A DNA stretch of 5,151 nucleotides from Clostridia bacterium (GTDB lineage: Bacteria; Bacillota; Clostridia; Christensenellales; UBA1242), in NCBI GenBank assembly GCA_023228225.1, contig JALOBO010000120.1, positions 1 through 5,151 of the forward strand, read 5' to 3'. The translations under genes and the position numbers were made by a program. The notes beneath the pieces are model-generated. The model was not told the DNA's origin. It made no database searches and worked only from the letters and a program-made list of their open reading frames with translations. This document shows, piece by piece, positions 1-3,604 of this stretch (positions within the stretch are counted from its first letter, which is position 1; the number at the start of each line of letters is the position of its first letter).

Positions 1-6
1 GTCCTC

Positions 7-108
7 TTAAATGTTTATCTCTTCAAATTCTACATTGTTACTATTAAGATATTTCTTCATAGCAGAACAATAAGGACATGATGGGGAAGTTATTAGTCTT
101 ATTTTCAT
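7..108 (-). CDS. Short glutaredoxin-like protein, N-terminal half only (33 aa)
   Basis: The frame from ATG (108-106) encodes MKIRLITSPSCPYCSAMKKY and continues through a segment ending VEFEEINI before a TAA at 9-7. The beta strand followed by CPYC (Cys11, Cys14) and a helix beginning SAMKKYL is the start of a glutaredoxin/thioredoxin fold, whose dithiol reduces disulfides such as that of ribonucleotide reductase. Family members are usually about 75-90 aa. This one stops after the first beta-alpha-beta unit and lacks the cis-Pro and GG region. The codons after the stop are GAG GAC, which would read naturally in a glutaredoxin, so a nonsense mutation, ochre readthrough or a sequencing error are all possible. 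The frame leaves the window almost at once. There is no Shine-Dalgarno, and a good promoter lies upstream. The active-site call is firm; whether the product is functional is unknown. Confidence 0.6.
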   Translation of the reverse strand: MKIRLITSPSCPYCSAMKKYLNSNNVEFEEINI

Positions 109-125
109 ATATTTTATTATTAACT

Positions 126-166
126 TAATCTACTCTTAGTATAGATTATTATACAAAAAAAGTCAA
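126..166 (-). promoter_or_regulatory. Candidate sigma70-like promoter for the glutaredoxin-like gene
   Basis: On the minus strand TTGACT (166-161) is followed after exactly 17 nt by TATACT (143-138). Each hexamer matches the consensus in 5 of 6 positions, and the ATG at 108 lies about 30 nt downstream of the -10. The spacer holds a run of seven T, directly after the tRNA-Lys CCA, which could also help end the tRNA transcript. A 7-bp inverted repeat (126-132 with 142-148) overlaps the -10 and could be an operator. If the host is a Bacteroidetes this is not the host consensus, which lowers confidence. Confidence 0.4.
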
Positions 167-241
167 TGGTGTCTTCACCAGGACTTGAACCTGGATTAAC
201 TGTTTAAGAGACAGTTATTCTAACCATTGAATTATGAAGAC
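167..241 (-). tRNA. tRNA-Lys(CTT)
   Basis: The acceptor GTCTTCA pairs fully with TGAAGAC, and A73-CCA is encoded (170-167). The anticodon stem ACTGT/ACAGT holds the loop CTCTTAA, so the anticodon is CUU (Lys, AAG). The T-arm is CCAGG-TTCAAGT-CCTGG. It is the last tRNA of the operon and sits one base after tRNA-Arg(TCG). Confidence 0.93.
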
Positions 242-242
242 G

Positions 243-314
243 AATTCATAGCTGGACTTGAACCAGCATCTCTGGGATCGAACTCCAGTGCTTTATCGAT
301 TAAGCTATATGAAT
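243..314 (-). tRNA. tRNA-Arg(TCG), non-standard D-loop
   Basis: The acceptor ATTCATA/TATGAAT is perfect and the T-arm GCTGG-TTCAAGT-CCAGC is normal. The anticodon loop GTTCGAT gives UCG (Arg, CGA/CGN). Oddities are a mismatch closing the loop (A31-C39), a D-loop AATCGATA without the usual G18-G19, U at position 73, and a 3' flank with only one C before the first base of tRNA-Lys. The CCA must therefore be added after processing. Confidence 0.85.
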
Positions 315-334
315 ATACTATTCTGATATTATTG

Positions 335-417
335 TTGGTGGTGTAGGATTCGAACCTACGTAGACCGTAGTCGTCAGATTTACAGTCTGATGTAATTGGC
401 CACTATACGAACCACCA
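335..417 (-). tRNA. tRNA-Tyr(GTA), long variable arm
   Basis: The acceptor TGGTGGT/ACCACCA is perfect. The anticodon stem TCAGA/TCTGA holds the loop CTGTAAA, anticodon GUA. The 14-nt variable region is the bacterial type II form, which argues against an archaeal or eukaryotic origin. The 3' flank is A73-CA rather than CCA. Confidence 0.93.
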
Positions 418-418
418 A

Positions 419-495
419 TGGCGGACCCGACCGGACTCGAACCGGCAGCCCCCTCCGTGACAGGGAGGTGCGATAACCAATTTCGCTACGGATCC
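419..495 (-). tRNA. tRNA-Asp(GTC)
   Basis: The acceptor GGATCCG/CGGGTCC has one G-U pair. G73, the Asp discriminator, and CCA are encoded. The stem CCTCC/GGAGG holds the loop CTGTCAC, anticodon GUC. The T-arm is GCCGG-TTCGAGT-CCGGT. Its GC content is clearly higher than that of its neighbours, which may point to a separate origin. One base separates it from tRNA-Tyr. Confidence 0.94.
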
Positions 496-498
496 ATG

Positions 499-646
499 TT
501 GAGGGAGTAGGAATCGAACCTACATCTTGGGTAATCATCCCTATGTTATATATATCTATGCTGATGAATTCATAGTATCATCTAACAATCATTGATCCCC
601 GATTTACCGGATGCGATCAACTGCTTTACCATTAAGCTATCCCCCG
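499..646 (-). tRNA. tRNA-like gene with an insertion of about 70 nt (anticodon uncertain)
   Basis: The ends form good tRNA halves. The 5' end gives an acceptor CGGGGGA, then TA and a canonical D-arm GCTT-AATGGTA-AAGC. The 3' end gives a T-arm GTAGG-TTCGATT-CCTAC (523-507) and TCCCTCA, pairing at six positions with a C1-A72 mismatch, then A73-CA. Between them lie about 98 nt instead of about 22. These can fold into a 7-bp stem (621-615 with 597-591), a hairpin (587-544, stems TGTTA/TAACA and CTATG/CATAG), and GGG-ATGATTA-CCC (541-529), which resembles an anticodon arm with GAU. A C1-A72 mismatch and three G-C pairs closing the loop are initiator-tRNA hallmarks, but the anticodon is not CAU. 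It may be an intron-bearing tRNA, a rearranged pseudogene, or another RNA with tRNA-like ends. Confidence 0.5.
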
Positions 647-665
647 ACAACTACTTGAAACACTG

Positions 666-739
666 AGCCTGAGGTGAGATTCGAACTCACGACCTATTGT
701 TTACAAAACAATTGCTCTAAACCACTGAGCTACACAGGC
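666..739 (-). tRNA. tRNA-Thr(TGT)
   Basis: The acceptor GCCTGTG/CTCAGGC has a U6-U67 mismatch. The D-arm is GCTC/GAGC. The stem ATTGT/ACAAT holds the loop TTTGTAA, anticodon UGU (Thr, ACA). The T-arm is GTGAG-TTCGAAT-CTCAC. The 3' flank is U73-CA. Its first base directly follows the CCA of tRNA-Arg(TCT). Confidence 0.9.
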
Positions 740-814
740 TGGTACTCTCGGTAGGAGTTGAACCTACATCTAATGATTAGAAATCGATCGTTCTATCCAT
801 TGAACTACAAGAGC
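740..814 (-). tRNA. tRNA-Arg(TCT), weak anticodon stem
   Basis: The acceptor GCTCTTG/CGAGAGT has a G1-U72 wobble, and A73-CCA is encoded. The D-arm GTTC/GAAC and T-arm GTAGG-TTCAACT-CCTAC are sound. The loop TTTCTAA gives UCU (Arg, AGA). The anticodon stem ATCGA/TCATT has two adjacent mismatches (28-42 and 29-41), so it may be degenerating or need modification. U8-A9-G10 of this gene is also the stop codon of the small CDS before it. Confidence 0.8.
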
Positions 815-936
815 TTATTTCTTTTAAGACGTTTATAGTTATGTGCTAGTTTAATTTCTATTAACCAAGCTCCTTCACCATATCGTCTATACGCATTATT
901 CATTCTTTTTATGAATCTTCTTAACTGTTTCTTCAT
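805..936 (-). CDS. 43-aa basic protein of unknown function between tRNAs
   Basis: The protein begins MKKQLRRFIKRMNNAYRRYG and ends KRLKRNKLL. Fourteen of its 43 residues are Lys or Arg, and I see no signal peptide or membrane segment. I do not recognise it. The start ATG (936-934) was chosen over an upstream ATG inside tRNA-Phe because it lies two nt after the tRNA-Phe discriminator, giving A73-C-AUG with no room for a Shine-Dalgarno. The TAG stop (807-805) is U8-A9-G10 of tRNA-Arg(TCT), so the two genes overlap by 10 nt. This exact fit between two tRNAs, also seen for other CDSs in the cluster, supports a real gene. A nucleic-acid-binding role is only a guess from charge. Confidence 0.55.
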   Translation of the reverse strand: MKKQLRRFIKRMNNAYRRYGEGAWLIEIKLAHNYKRLKRNKLL

Positions 937-937
937 G

Positions 938-1010
938 TGCTTGGGGAAAGAATTGAACTCTCGTCTTACGGGCTTCAACCGTACGTATCTACCAAAGCTA
1001 CAACCCAAGC
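938..1010 (-). tRNA. tRNA-Phe(GAA)
   Basis: The acceptor GCTTGGG/CCCAAGC is perfect. The stem TACGG/CCGTA holds the loop TTGAAGC, anticodon GAA. The T-arm is GAGAG-TTCAATT-CTTTC. The 3' flank is A73-CA, and that A is the first base of the following ATG. Confidence 0.93.
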
Positions 1011-1011
1011 A

Positions 1012-1086
1012 TGGTGCCCCCACCAGGACTCGAACCTAGATTAACTGGTTAAAAGCCAGCTACTCTACCAATTGAGTTATGGGGGC
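1012..1086 (-). tRNA. tRNA-Lys(TTT)
   Basis: The acceptor GCCCCCA/TGGGGGC is perfect and A73-CCA is encoded. The D-arm is ACTC/GAGT. The stem GCTGG/CCAGT holds the loop CTTTTAA, anticodon UUU (Lys, AAA). It follows the CCA of tRNA-Val with no spacer. Confidence 0.95.
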
Positions 1087-1162
1087 TGGTGCAACTGAGA
1101 GGAGTTGAACCTCTAACCTCCTGTATGTAAAACAGTTGCTCCACCAATTGAGCTACAGTTGC
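1087..1162 (-). tRNA. tRNA-Val(TAC)
   Basis: The acceptor GCAACTG/CAGTTGC is perfect and A73-CCA is encoded. The D-arm is GCTC/GAGC. The loop TTTACAT gives UAC (Val). The outer pair of the anticodon stem is an A-G mismatch. The T-arm is AGAGG-TTCAACT-CCTCT. Confidence 0.94.
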
Positions 1163-1163
1163 A

Positions 1164-1238
1164 TGGACACATAGGAAGGATTCAAACCTTCGATAGCTGG
1201 TTTGCAATCAGCTGCCTTAGTCGCTTGGCTACTATGTG
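1164..1238 (-). tRNA. tRNA-Cys(GCA)
   Basis: The acceptor CACATAG/CTATGTG is perfect. U73, the usual Cys discriminator, and CCA are encoded. The loop TTGCAAA gives GCA. The last pair of the anticodon stem is A-C. The C1-G72 pair is unusual, since Cys tRNAs normally start with G. Confidence 0.92.
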
Positions 1239-1239
1239 T

Positions 1240-1313
1240 TGGTTCTGAGAGAAGGGGTCGAACCTCCATTGCTTGGGTCAAAGCCAAGCGTCCTACCACT
1301 AGACGATCTCAGA
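1240..1313 (-). tRNA. tRNA-Gln(TTG)
   Basis: The acceptor TCTGAGA/TCTCAGA is perfect and has the U1-A72 end typical of bacterial tRNA-Gln. A73-CCA is encoded. The stem CTTGG/CCAAG holds the loop CTTTGAC, anticodon UUG. The D-arm UC-GUCU/GGAC is shared with the suppressor tRNA immediately upstream, suggesting common ancestry. Confidence 0.94.
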
Positions 1314-1318
1314 ACATG

Positions 1319-1390
1319 TGACCCAACAGAGAATCGAACTCTGATTATATGATTTAGAATCATATGTCCTAACCGTTAGACGACAGGGCC
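1319..1390 (-). tRNA. Amber suppressor tRNA, tRNA-Sup(CTA)
   Basis: The acceptor GGCCCTG/TTGGGTC has one U-U mismatch. The D-arm is GTCT-AACGGTTA-GGAC. A perfect 5-bp anticodon stem TATGA/TCATA encloses the 7-nt loop TTCTAAA, so positions 34-36 are CUA, which reads UAG. The T-arm CAGAG-TTCGATT-CTCTG is perfect. The 3' flank is A73-CA. The D-arm and bases 8-9 match the adjacent tRNA-Gln, so Gln (or Glu, which shares such a D-arm) is the likely amino acid; this is inference. Suppressor tRNAs are known from phages that reassign UAG. Several CDSs here end in TAG. Confidence 0.87.
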
Positions 1391-1394
1391 ATTA

Positions 1395-1829
1395 TTAAGT
1401 TTTCTTTATATTATCAACAGTTTGTTTCACTTCATCAGATACATGTTTCATATCCTGCTCATCGCCAAAGAATGTTATATCCCAAATAAAATGTGTTAAT
1501 ATTTCTGAGTAAGTATAAGAATCAAGAGCTTGTTGTTCTATTGGAGTATTAGCAAACGTTGTCCATGGTAGAAAGCTAGAAGAATATTCTATGTCATTTT
1601 CTTTTAAGCCAATACTAAATGCTTCATAATCTAAACAACAATCTTCAGAAAAATCTCTACGTAGTTTTAATGTAACTTCTCCATTAAAACCAGCACAACG
1701 CTCCATTGACTTAATCTTTTTATAGACATCATTATAGCTATTCTTATCTTTTGGATAAAAATACTTTAAGCTTCTATTAAGTTCTTCAATGCTAACGTAT
1801 TCAATTATGTCTTTAATTGTTTTTTTCAT
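1395..1829 (-). CDS. 144-aa acidic protein, DUF6557-like
   Basis: I recognise the general layout of a family I recall as DUF6557 (function unknown, reported from Bacteroidetes and phages), without a search. The features are an N-terminal helix KKTIKDIIEYVSIEELNRSL, a segment YPKDKNSYNDVYKKIKSM (about residues 25-42), and a C-terminal FLPWTTF (about 86-92) followed by EILTHFIWDITFFG (about 109-122). No catalytic motif, signal peptide or membrane segment is evident. The gene fills the space between tRNA-Asn and the suppressor tRNA: its ATG starts two nt after the tRNA-Asn discriminator (G73-C-AUG) and its TAA ends four nt before the next tRNA. There is no room for a ribosome-binding site outside the tRNA, so processing would give an almost leaderless mRNA. 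The CDS is solid; the family name is tentative. Confidence 0.85.
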   Translation of the reverse strand: MKKTIKDIIEYVSIEELNRSLKYFYPKDKNSYNDVYKKIKSMERCAGFNGEVTLKLRRDFSEDCCLDYEAFSIGLKENDIEYSSSFLPWTTFANTPIEQQALDSYTYSEILTHFIWDITFFGDEQDMKHVSDEVKQTVDNIKKT

Positions 1830-1830
1830 G

Positions 1831-1902
1831 CACTAGAGGAAGGATTCGAACCTACGGTAACCAAGTTAACAGCTTGGAGCATTACCACTTTGCTACTCTA
1901 GT
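1831..1902 (-). tRNA. tRNA-Asn(GTT)
   Basis: The acceptor ACTAGAG/CTCTAGT is perfect, with G73 as expected for Asn. The stem CCAAG/CTTGG holds the loop CTGTTAA, anticodon GUU. The T-stem GTAGG/CCTTC has one mismatch. The 3' flank is G73-CA, and that A is the A of the next ATG. Confidence 0.93.
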
Positions 1903-1903
1903 A

Positions 1904-1977
1904 TGGTGTGAACGATGAGACTTGCACTCATCCTAATTCCTTCACAGGGAACTGTGCTGCTACTACACTACATTCAC
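1904..1977 (-). tRNA. tRNA-His(GTG) with altered D- and T-loops
   Basis: The acceptor GTGAATG/CGTTCAC is complete and A73-CCA is encoded. The stem GTTCC/GGAAT holds the loop CTGTGAA, anticodon GUG. A G lies at position -1 (complement of 1978) as His tRNAs need, but it faces A73 rather than the bacterial C73. The D-loop is AGTAGCA (A where G18 is expected) and the T-loop is TGCAAGT (G where U55 is expected). The same double change occurs in tRNA-Met of this cluster. Confidence 0.9.
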
Positions 1978-1982
1978 CATAT

Positions 1983-2120
1983 TTATCTTGTTAGTTGTTT
2001 TAAACAAGATTTTAATTTTGCTTTACAACCATAATATGATCTGAATTTTGCAGACAACGCCCAGTCTGTCATTCTTATTGCTCTATTTTTCTTTTTACGT
2101 TTTATTTTTTTGTGTTTCAT
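1983..2120 (-). CDS. 45-aa very basic protein of unknown function
   Basis: The frame encodes a protein starting MKHKKIKRKKKNRAIRMTDW and ending KSCLKQLTR, rich in Lys and Arg (first 15 residues mostly basic) with Cys at positions 32 and 39. I do not recognise it. It occupies the gap before tRNA-His and ends in TAA five nt upstream of that tRNA, like the other CDSs tucked between tRNAs. The ATG overlaps the TGA of an 11-codon frame (2152-2117) in an ATGA arrangement, which suggests translational coupling. No Shine-Dalgarno lies directly before it. Size and charge recall small RNA-binding or ribosome-associated proteins, but that is only a guess. Confidence 0.5.
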   Translation of the reverse strand: MKHKKIKRKKKNRAIRMTDWALSAKFRSYYGCKAKLKSCLKQLTR

Positions 2121-2152
2121 ACTACACAATAGAGGGATTGCTCTTGCTCCAT
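2117..2152 (-). CDS. Possible 11-aa leader peptide upstream of the basic ORF
   Basis: ATG (2152-2150) opens the frame MEQEQSLYCVV and stops at TGA (2119-2117), which overlaps the next ATG by 2 nt. GAGGAGGA directly precedes it, but only 1-2 nt from the ATG, too close for normal Shine-Dalgarno use. That purine run is also the 3' arm of a 6-bp hairpin. It is too short to trust alone; the ATGA overlap is the only support. Confidence 0.2.
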   Translation of the reverse strand: MEQEQSLYCVV

Positions 2153-2166
2153 TCCTCCTCGAGGAA
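2152..2166 (-). promoter_or_regulatory. 6-bp hairpin masking a GAGGAGGA purine run
   Basis: On the minus strand TTCCTC pairs with GAGGAA across a GAG triloop. The paired arm contains the only Shine-Dalgarno-like purine run seen next to an ATG in the window. It could control access to the following small frames, or be what remains of a tRNA acceptor region. Confidence 0.3.
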
Positions 2167-2170
2167 CTTA

Positions 2171-2187
2171 ATAGGGCGTGAACCTAC
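2171..2187 (-). pseudogene. Orphan T-arm-like hairpin (possible tRNA remnant)
   Basis: GTAGG-TTCACGC-CCTAT has the 5+7+5 layout and TTC start of a tRNA T-arm, but there is no room for D or anticodon arms before tRNA-Pro ends at 2197, and the base expected to be A58 is C. It may be a leftover 3' half of a deleted tRNA, or chance. Confidence 0.3.
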
Positions 2188-2196
2188 TAATTATTG

Positions 2197-2267
2197 TCAG
2201 GATACTAGGATTCGAACCTAGGACTCAGCGTTCCAAACACCACGTGATACCACTTCACTATATCCTG
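2197..2267 (-). tRNA. tRNA-Pro(TGG)
   Basis: The acceptor CAGGATA/TATCCTG is perfect. The D-arm is GTGA-AGTGGTA-TCAC. The anticodon stem TGGTG/CGCTG contains three G-U pairs and holds the loop TTTGGAA, anticodon UGG. The T-arm is CTAGG-TTCGAAT-CCTAG. The 3' flank is A73-CA. Its first base also closes the two-stem RNA element upstream. Confidence 0.91.
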
Positions 2268-2330
2268 TAATAACCTGCTCGCATATTATGTGCCAGTACT
2301 AATACATAACAGGGGTGAAACAGGTATTAC
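2267..2330 (-). ncRNA. Two-stem structured RNA element between tRNA-Gly and tRNA-Pro
   Basis: The 64-nt spacer folds into a 10-bp stem with one bulge (GTAATACCTG at 2330-2321 with CAGGTTATTAC at 2277-2267). Inside it is an 8-bp stem with one G-U pair (TGTTATGT with ACATAATA), an asymmetric internal loop and a 12-nt loop containing AGTACT. It holds no open frame and no T-loop, so it is not a tRNA. It starts just after the A73-CA of tRNA-Gly and ends on the first base of tRNA-Pro, so processing of the two tRNAs would release it as a small RNA. Function unknown. Confidence 0.5.
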
Positions 2331-2332
2331 TG

Positions 2333-2405
2333 TGCAGATGATGAGACTCGAACTCACATGTCTAGTTTGGAAGACTAGCATTCTAGCCAATTGAACTACA
2401 TCTAC
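2333..2405 (-). tRNA. tRNA-Gly(TCC)
   Basis: The acceptor GTAGATG/CATCTGC has one U-G pair. The stem CTAGT/ACTAG holds the loop CTTCCAA, anticodon UCC (Gly, GGA). The T-arm is GTGAG-TTCGAGT-CTCAT. The 3' flank is A73-CA. It directly follows the CCA of tRNA-Ile(TAT). Confidence 0.93.
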
Positions 2406-2480
2406 TGGTATTGAGGGAAGGATTCGAACCTTCAACCGATTGCATATAAGACAACTGCTCTGCCATTAAGCTACCCCAAT
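2406..2480 (-). tRNA. tRNA-Ile(TAT)
   Basis: The acceptor ATTGGGG/CCTCAAT is complete with one G-U pair, and A73-CCA is encoded. The stem GTTGT/GCAAT holds the loop CTTATAT, anticodon UAU, which reads AUA directly. Most bacteria instead read AUA with a lysidine-modified CAU tRNA, so this gene avoids dependence on that modification. Confidence 0.92.
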
Positions 2481-2482
2481 AT

Positions 2483-2556
2483 TGGTGCTAAAGATAGGAC
2501 TCGAACCTATAATAATTGCATATCAGGCAATCGTTTTGCCATTGAACTACTCTAGC
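2483..2556 (-). tRNA. tRNA-Ile(GAT)
   Basis: The acceptor GCTAGAG/CTTTAGC is complete and A73-CCA is encoded. The stem ATTGC/GCAAT is perfect, and the loop CTGATAT gives GAU (Ile, AUC/AUU). The D-stem GTTC/AAAC has one mismatch. Its U8-A9-G10 supplies the TAG stop of the endolysin gene, which overlaps it by 10 nt. Confidence 0.94.
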
Positions 2557-3062
2557 GTTATTTCTTTTTTTAAAATTGCTATTATTATTTTTAGAAGTTG
2601 TCTAAAAGATGCTCTACGTATTATGTTATACCATAACATTTTTTTTGTAAAGTTTGCTCCTGGACAGGTTTTGTTTGCTATATATCTATGAAAGATAACG
2701 TCTTCATAACTAATGCTATATTCTTCACACTTTGAAAGTACTAACTTTGATAGTGTATCTAACTGTTGTTCTGTTGGTTCAGTTAGGTCAAAGTTTCCCT
2801 GTAAACAAATTGATGTTGAATTAAAATTATATCCTAATGCATCCATATCTCTCTCGTCATCACTTCTTGTTTGTATCAATGTACCATCCTGTAAAATATA
2901 ATAATTATATGCTACATAATATCCTAGACTTGATATAACACCAAACCTATTCTTATGTTCATTATCTAATTGCTCTAATGTAAACTTACTAGTATCTGCT
3001 AATGGGTATGCATCAGAGCCTCCTATATGATGTATTATAACAAACTCTGGTTTTATTTTCAT
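2547..3062 (-). CDS. N-acetylmuramoyl-L-alanine amidase (phage endolysin, Amidase_2 type)
   Basis: The protein hydrolyses the amide bond between N-acetylmuramate and L-alanine in peptidoglycan, releasing phage at lysis. The 171 residues show the zinc amidase layout of T7 lysozyme: FVIIHHIGG with His11 as first ligand, AYNYYILQDG with catalytic Tyr52, then HRYIANKTCPG giving His125 and Cys133 as ligands and Lys131 as the catalytic lysine, with the same +6/+8 spacing as T7 H122/K128/C130. The domain fills about residues 5-150. A tail of about 20 residues holds RQLLKIIIAILKKE, a short amphipathic or membrane-seeking helix. There is no signal peptide, so a holin is expected elsewhere. There is no Shine-Dalgarno; CAACACATA lies just before the ATG. 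The TAG stop lies inside tRNA-Ile(GAT). Suppression would add eight residues (the inserted one plus FNGKTIA) before a TGA. Confidence 0.93.
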   Translation of the reverse strand: MKIKPEFVIIHHIGGSDAYPLADTSKFTLEQLDNEHKNRFGVISSLGYYVAYNYYILQDGTLIQTRSDDERDMDALGYNFNSTSICLQGNFDLTEPTEQQLDTLSKLVLSKCEEYSISYEDVIFHRYIANKTCPGANFTKKMLWYNIIRRASFRQLLKIIIAILKKEITLE

Positions 3063-3082
3063 GTCTATGTGTTGAATTAAAT

Positions 3083-3604
3083 TTATAAGTTAATTATCTT
3101 GCCCATGACATCATAGGCCCCTGTTGCCATTGCTTGACAGGTTGTTCCTTTTAAAAGAAACCCATCATCTAATGTATTTGCATAAAATGTATTCATGCTA
3201 TTATTAGCAGATGAAGTGGTTGTTGTGTAACATGTATTATTTAACAATGAGAGCCCTGTATGAGATGATGGAATATTATTCCTCCAACTAATAGAGTATT
3301 CATTAAGCCATGGTTTTAATGGATAGTTATTATTAACAACTATAACTATAATCGGGCTTATGTCTCTACACTTTTCATCCTTATCTTGCCTTTCTTTAAT
3401 CTTATCAAGCCTTCCGCTTTTAAGATCTGCTAATTCGGATTCTAAAATCTTTCTCTTAGCTTTTGTCTCTTCTTCTTTTGTCTTGTAAGATTGAATATCT
3501 TCAAGATACCTTTTAGCTACTCCTTTAATGAAAGCTATTTCTTTTTCTTGTGCTTCTTTTTCGGCTTCAGCAATACCTTGTTTTATTAATTCATTTTTAT
3601 CCAT
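3083..3604 (-). CDS. 173-aa coiled-coil protein of unknown function, next to the endolysin
   Basis: I do not recognise a named family. Residues 1-80 are highly charged and helical with coiled-coil character (AEKEAQEKEIAFIKGVAKR, later KAKRKILESELADLK). A short hydrophobic beta-like stretch PIIVIVV (84-90) follows, then a C-terminal half rich in Asn, Ser and Thr (TTTTSSANNS) ending GAYDVMGKIINL. This helical stalk plus beta-rich end would suit a trimeric virion or host-contact protein, or a lysis accessory protein, given that the endolysin starts 20 nt after its TAA. No signal peptide is seen. The ATG (3604-3602) is preceded by an 8-bp hairpin, not by a Shine-Dalgarno. An upstream ATG at 3646 is in frame but separated by an in-frame TAG (3631-3629). 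Suppression there could make a longer form. Confidence 0.85.
   Translation of the reverse strand: MDKNELIKQGIAEAEKEAQEKEIAFIKGVAKRYLEDIQSYKTKEEETKAKRKILESELADLKSGRLDKIKERQDKDEKCRDISPIIVIVVNNNYPLKPWLNEYSISWRNNIPSSHTGLSLLNNTCYTTTTSSANNSMNTFYANTLDDGFLLKGTTCQAMATGAYDVMGKIINL

Noticed and set aside
524..621. Group I intron, or tmRNA, as explanation of the insertion in the tRNA-like gene
   Set aside because: The insert is far shorter than a group I intron core and shows none of its conserved P/Q/R/S elements. It has no tmRNA tag frame ending in Ala-Ala and no tmRNA-type acceptor.
937..1023. An upstream start for the 43-aa ORF, giving a 72-aa protein
   Set aside because: The added 29 codons lie almost entirely within tRNA-Phe, whose cloverleaf is perfect. 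The ATG right after the tRNA is the better start.
1314..1317. ATG directly after the suppressor tRNA, as in the other N73-CAUG junctions
   Set aside because: The frame stops after two codons at TGA inside tRNA-Gln, so it is not a gene. The CA is explained by the general N73-CA pattern.
2482..2901. Plus-strand open frames opposite tRNA-Ile(GAT) and the endolysin
   Set aside because: They are antisense to a confidently identified amidase and a tRNA, with no motif and no start signal.
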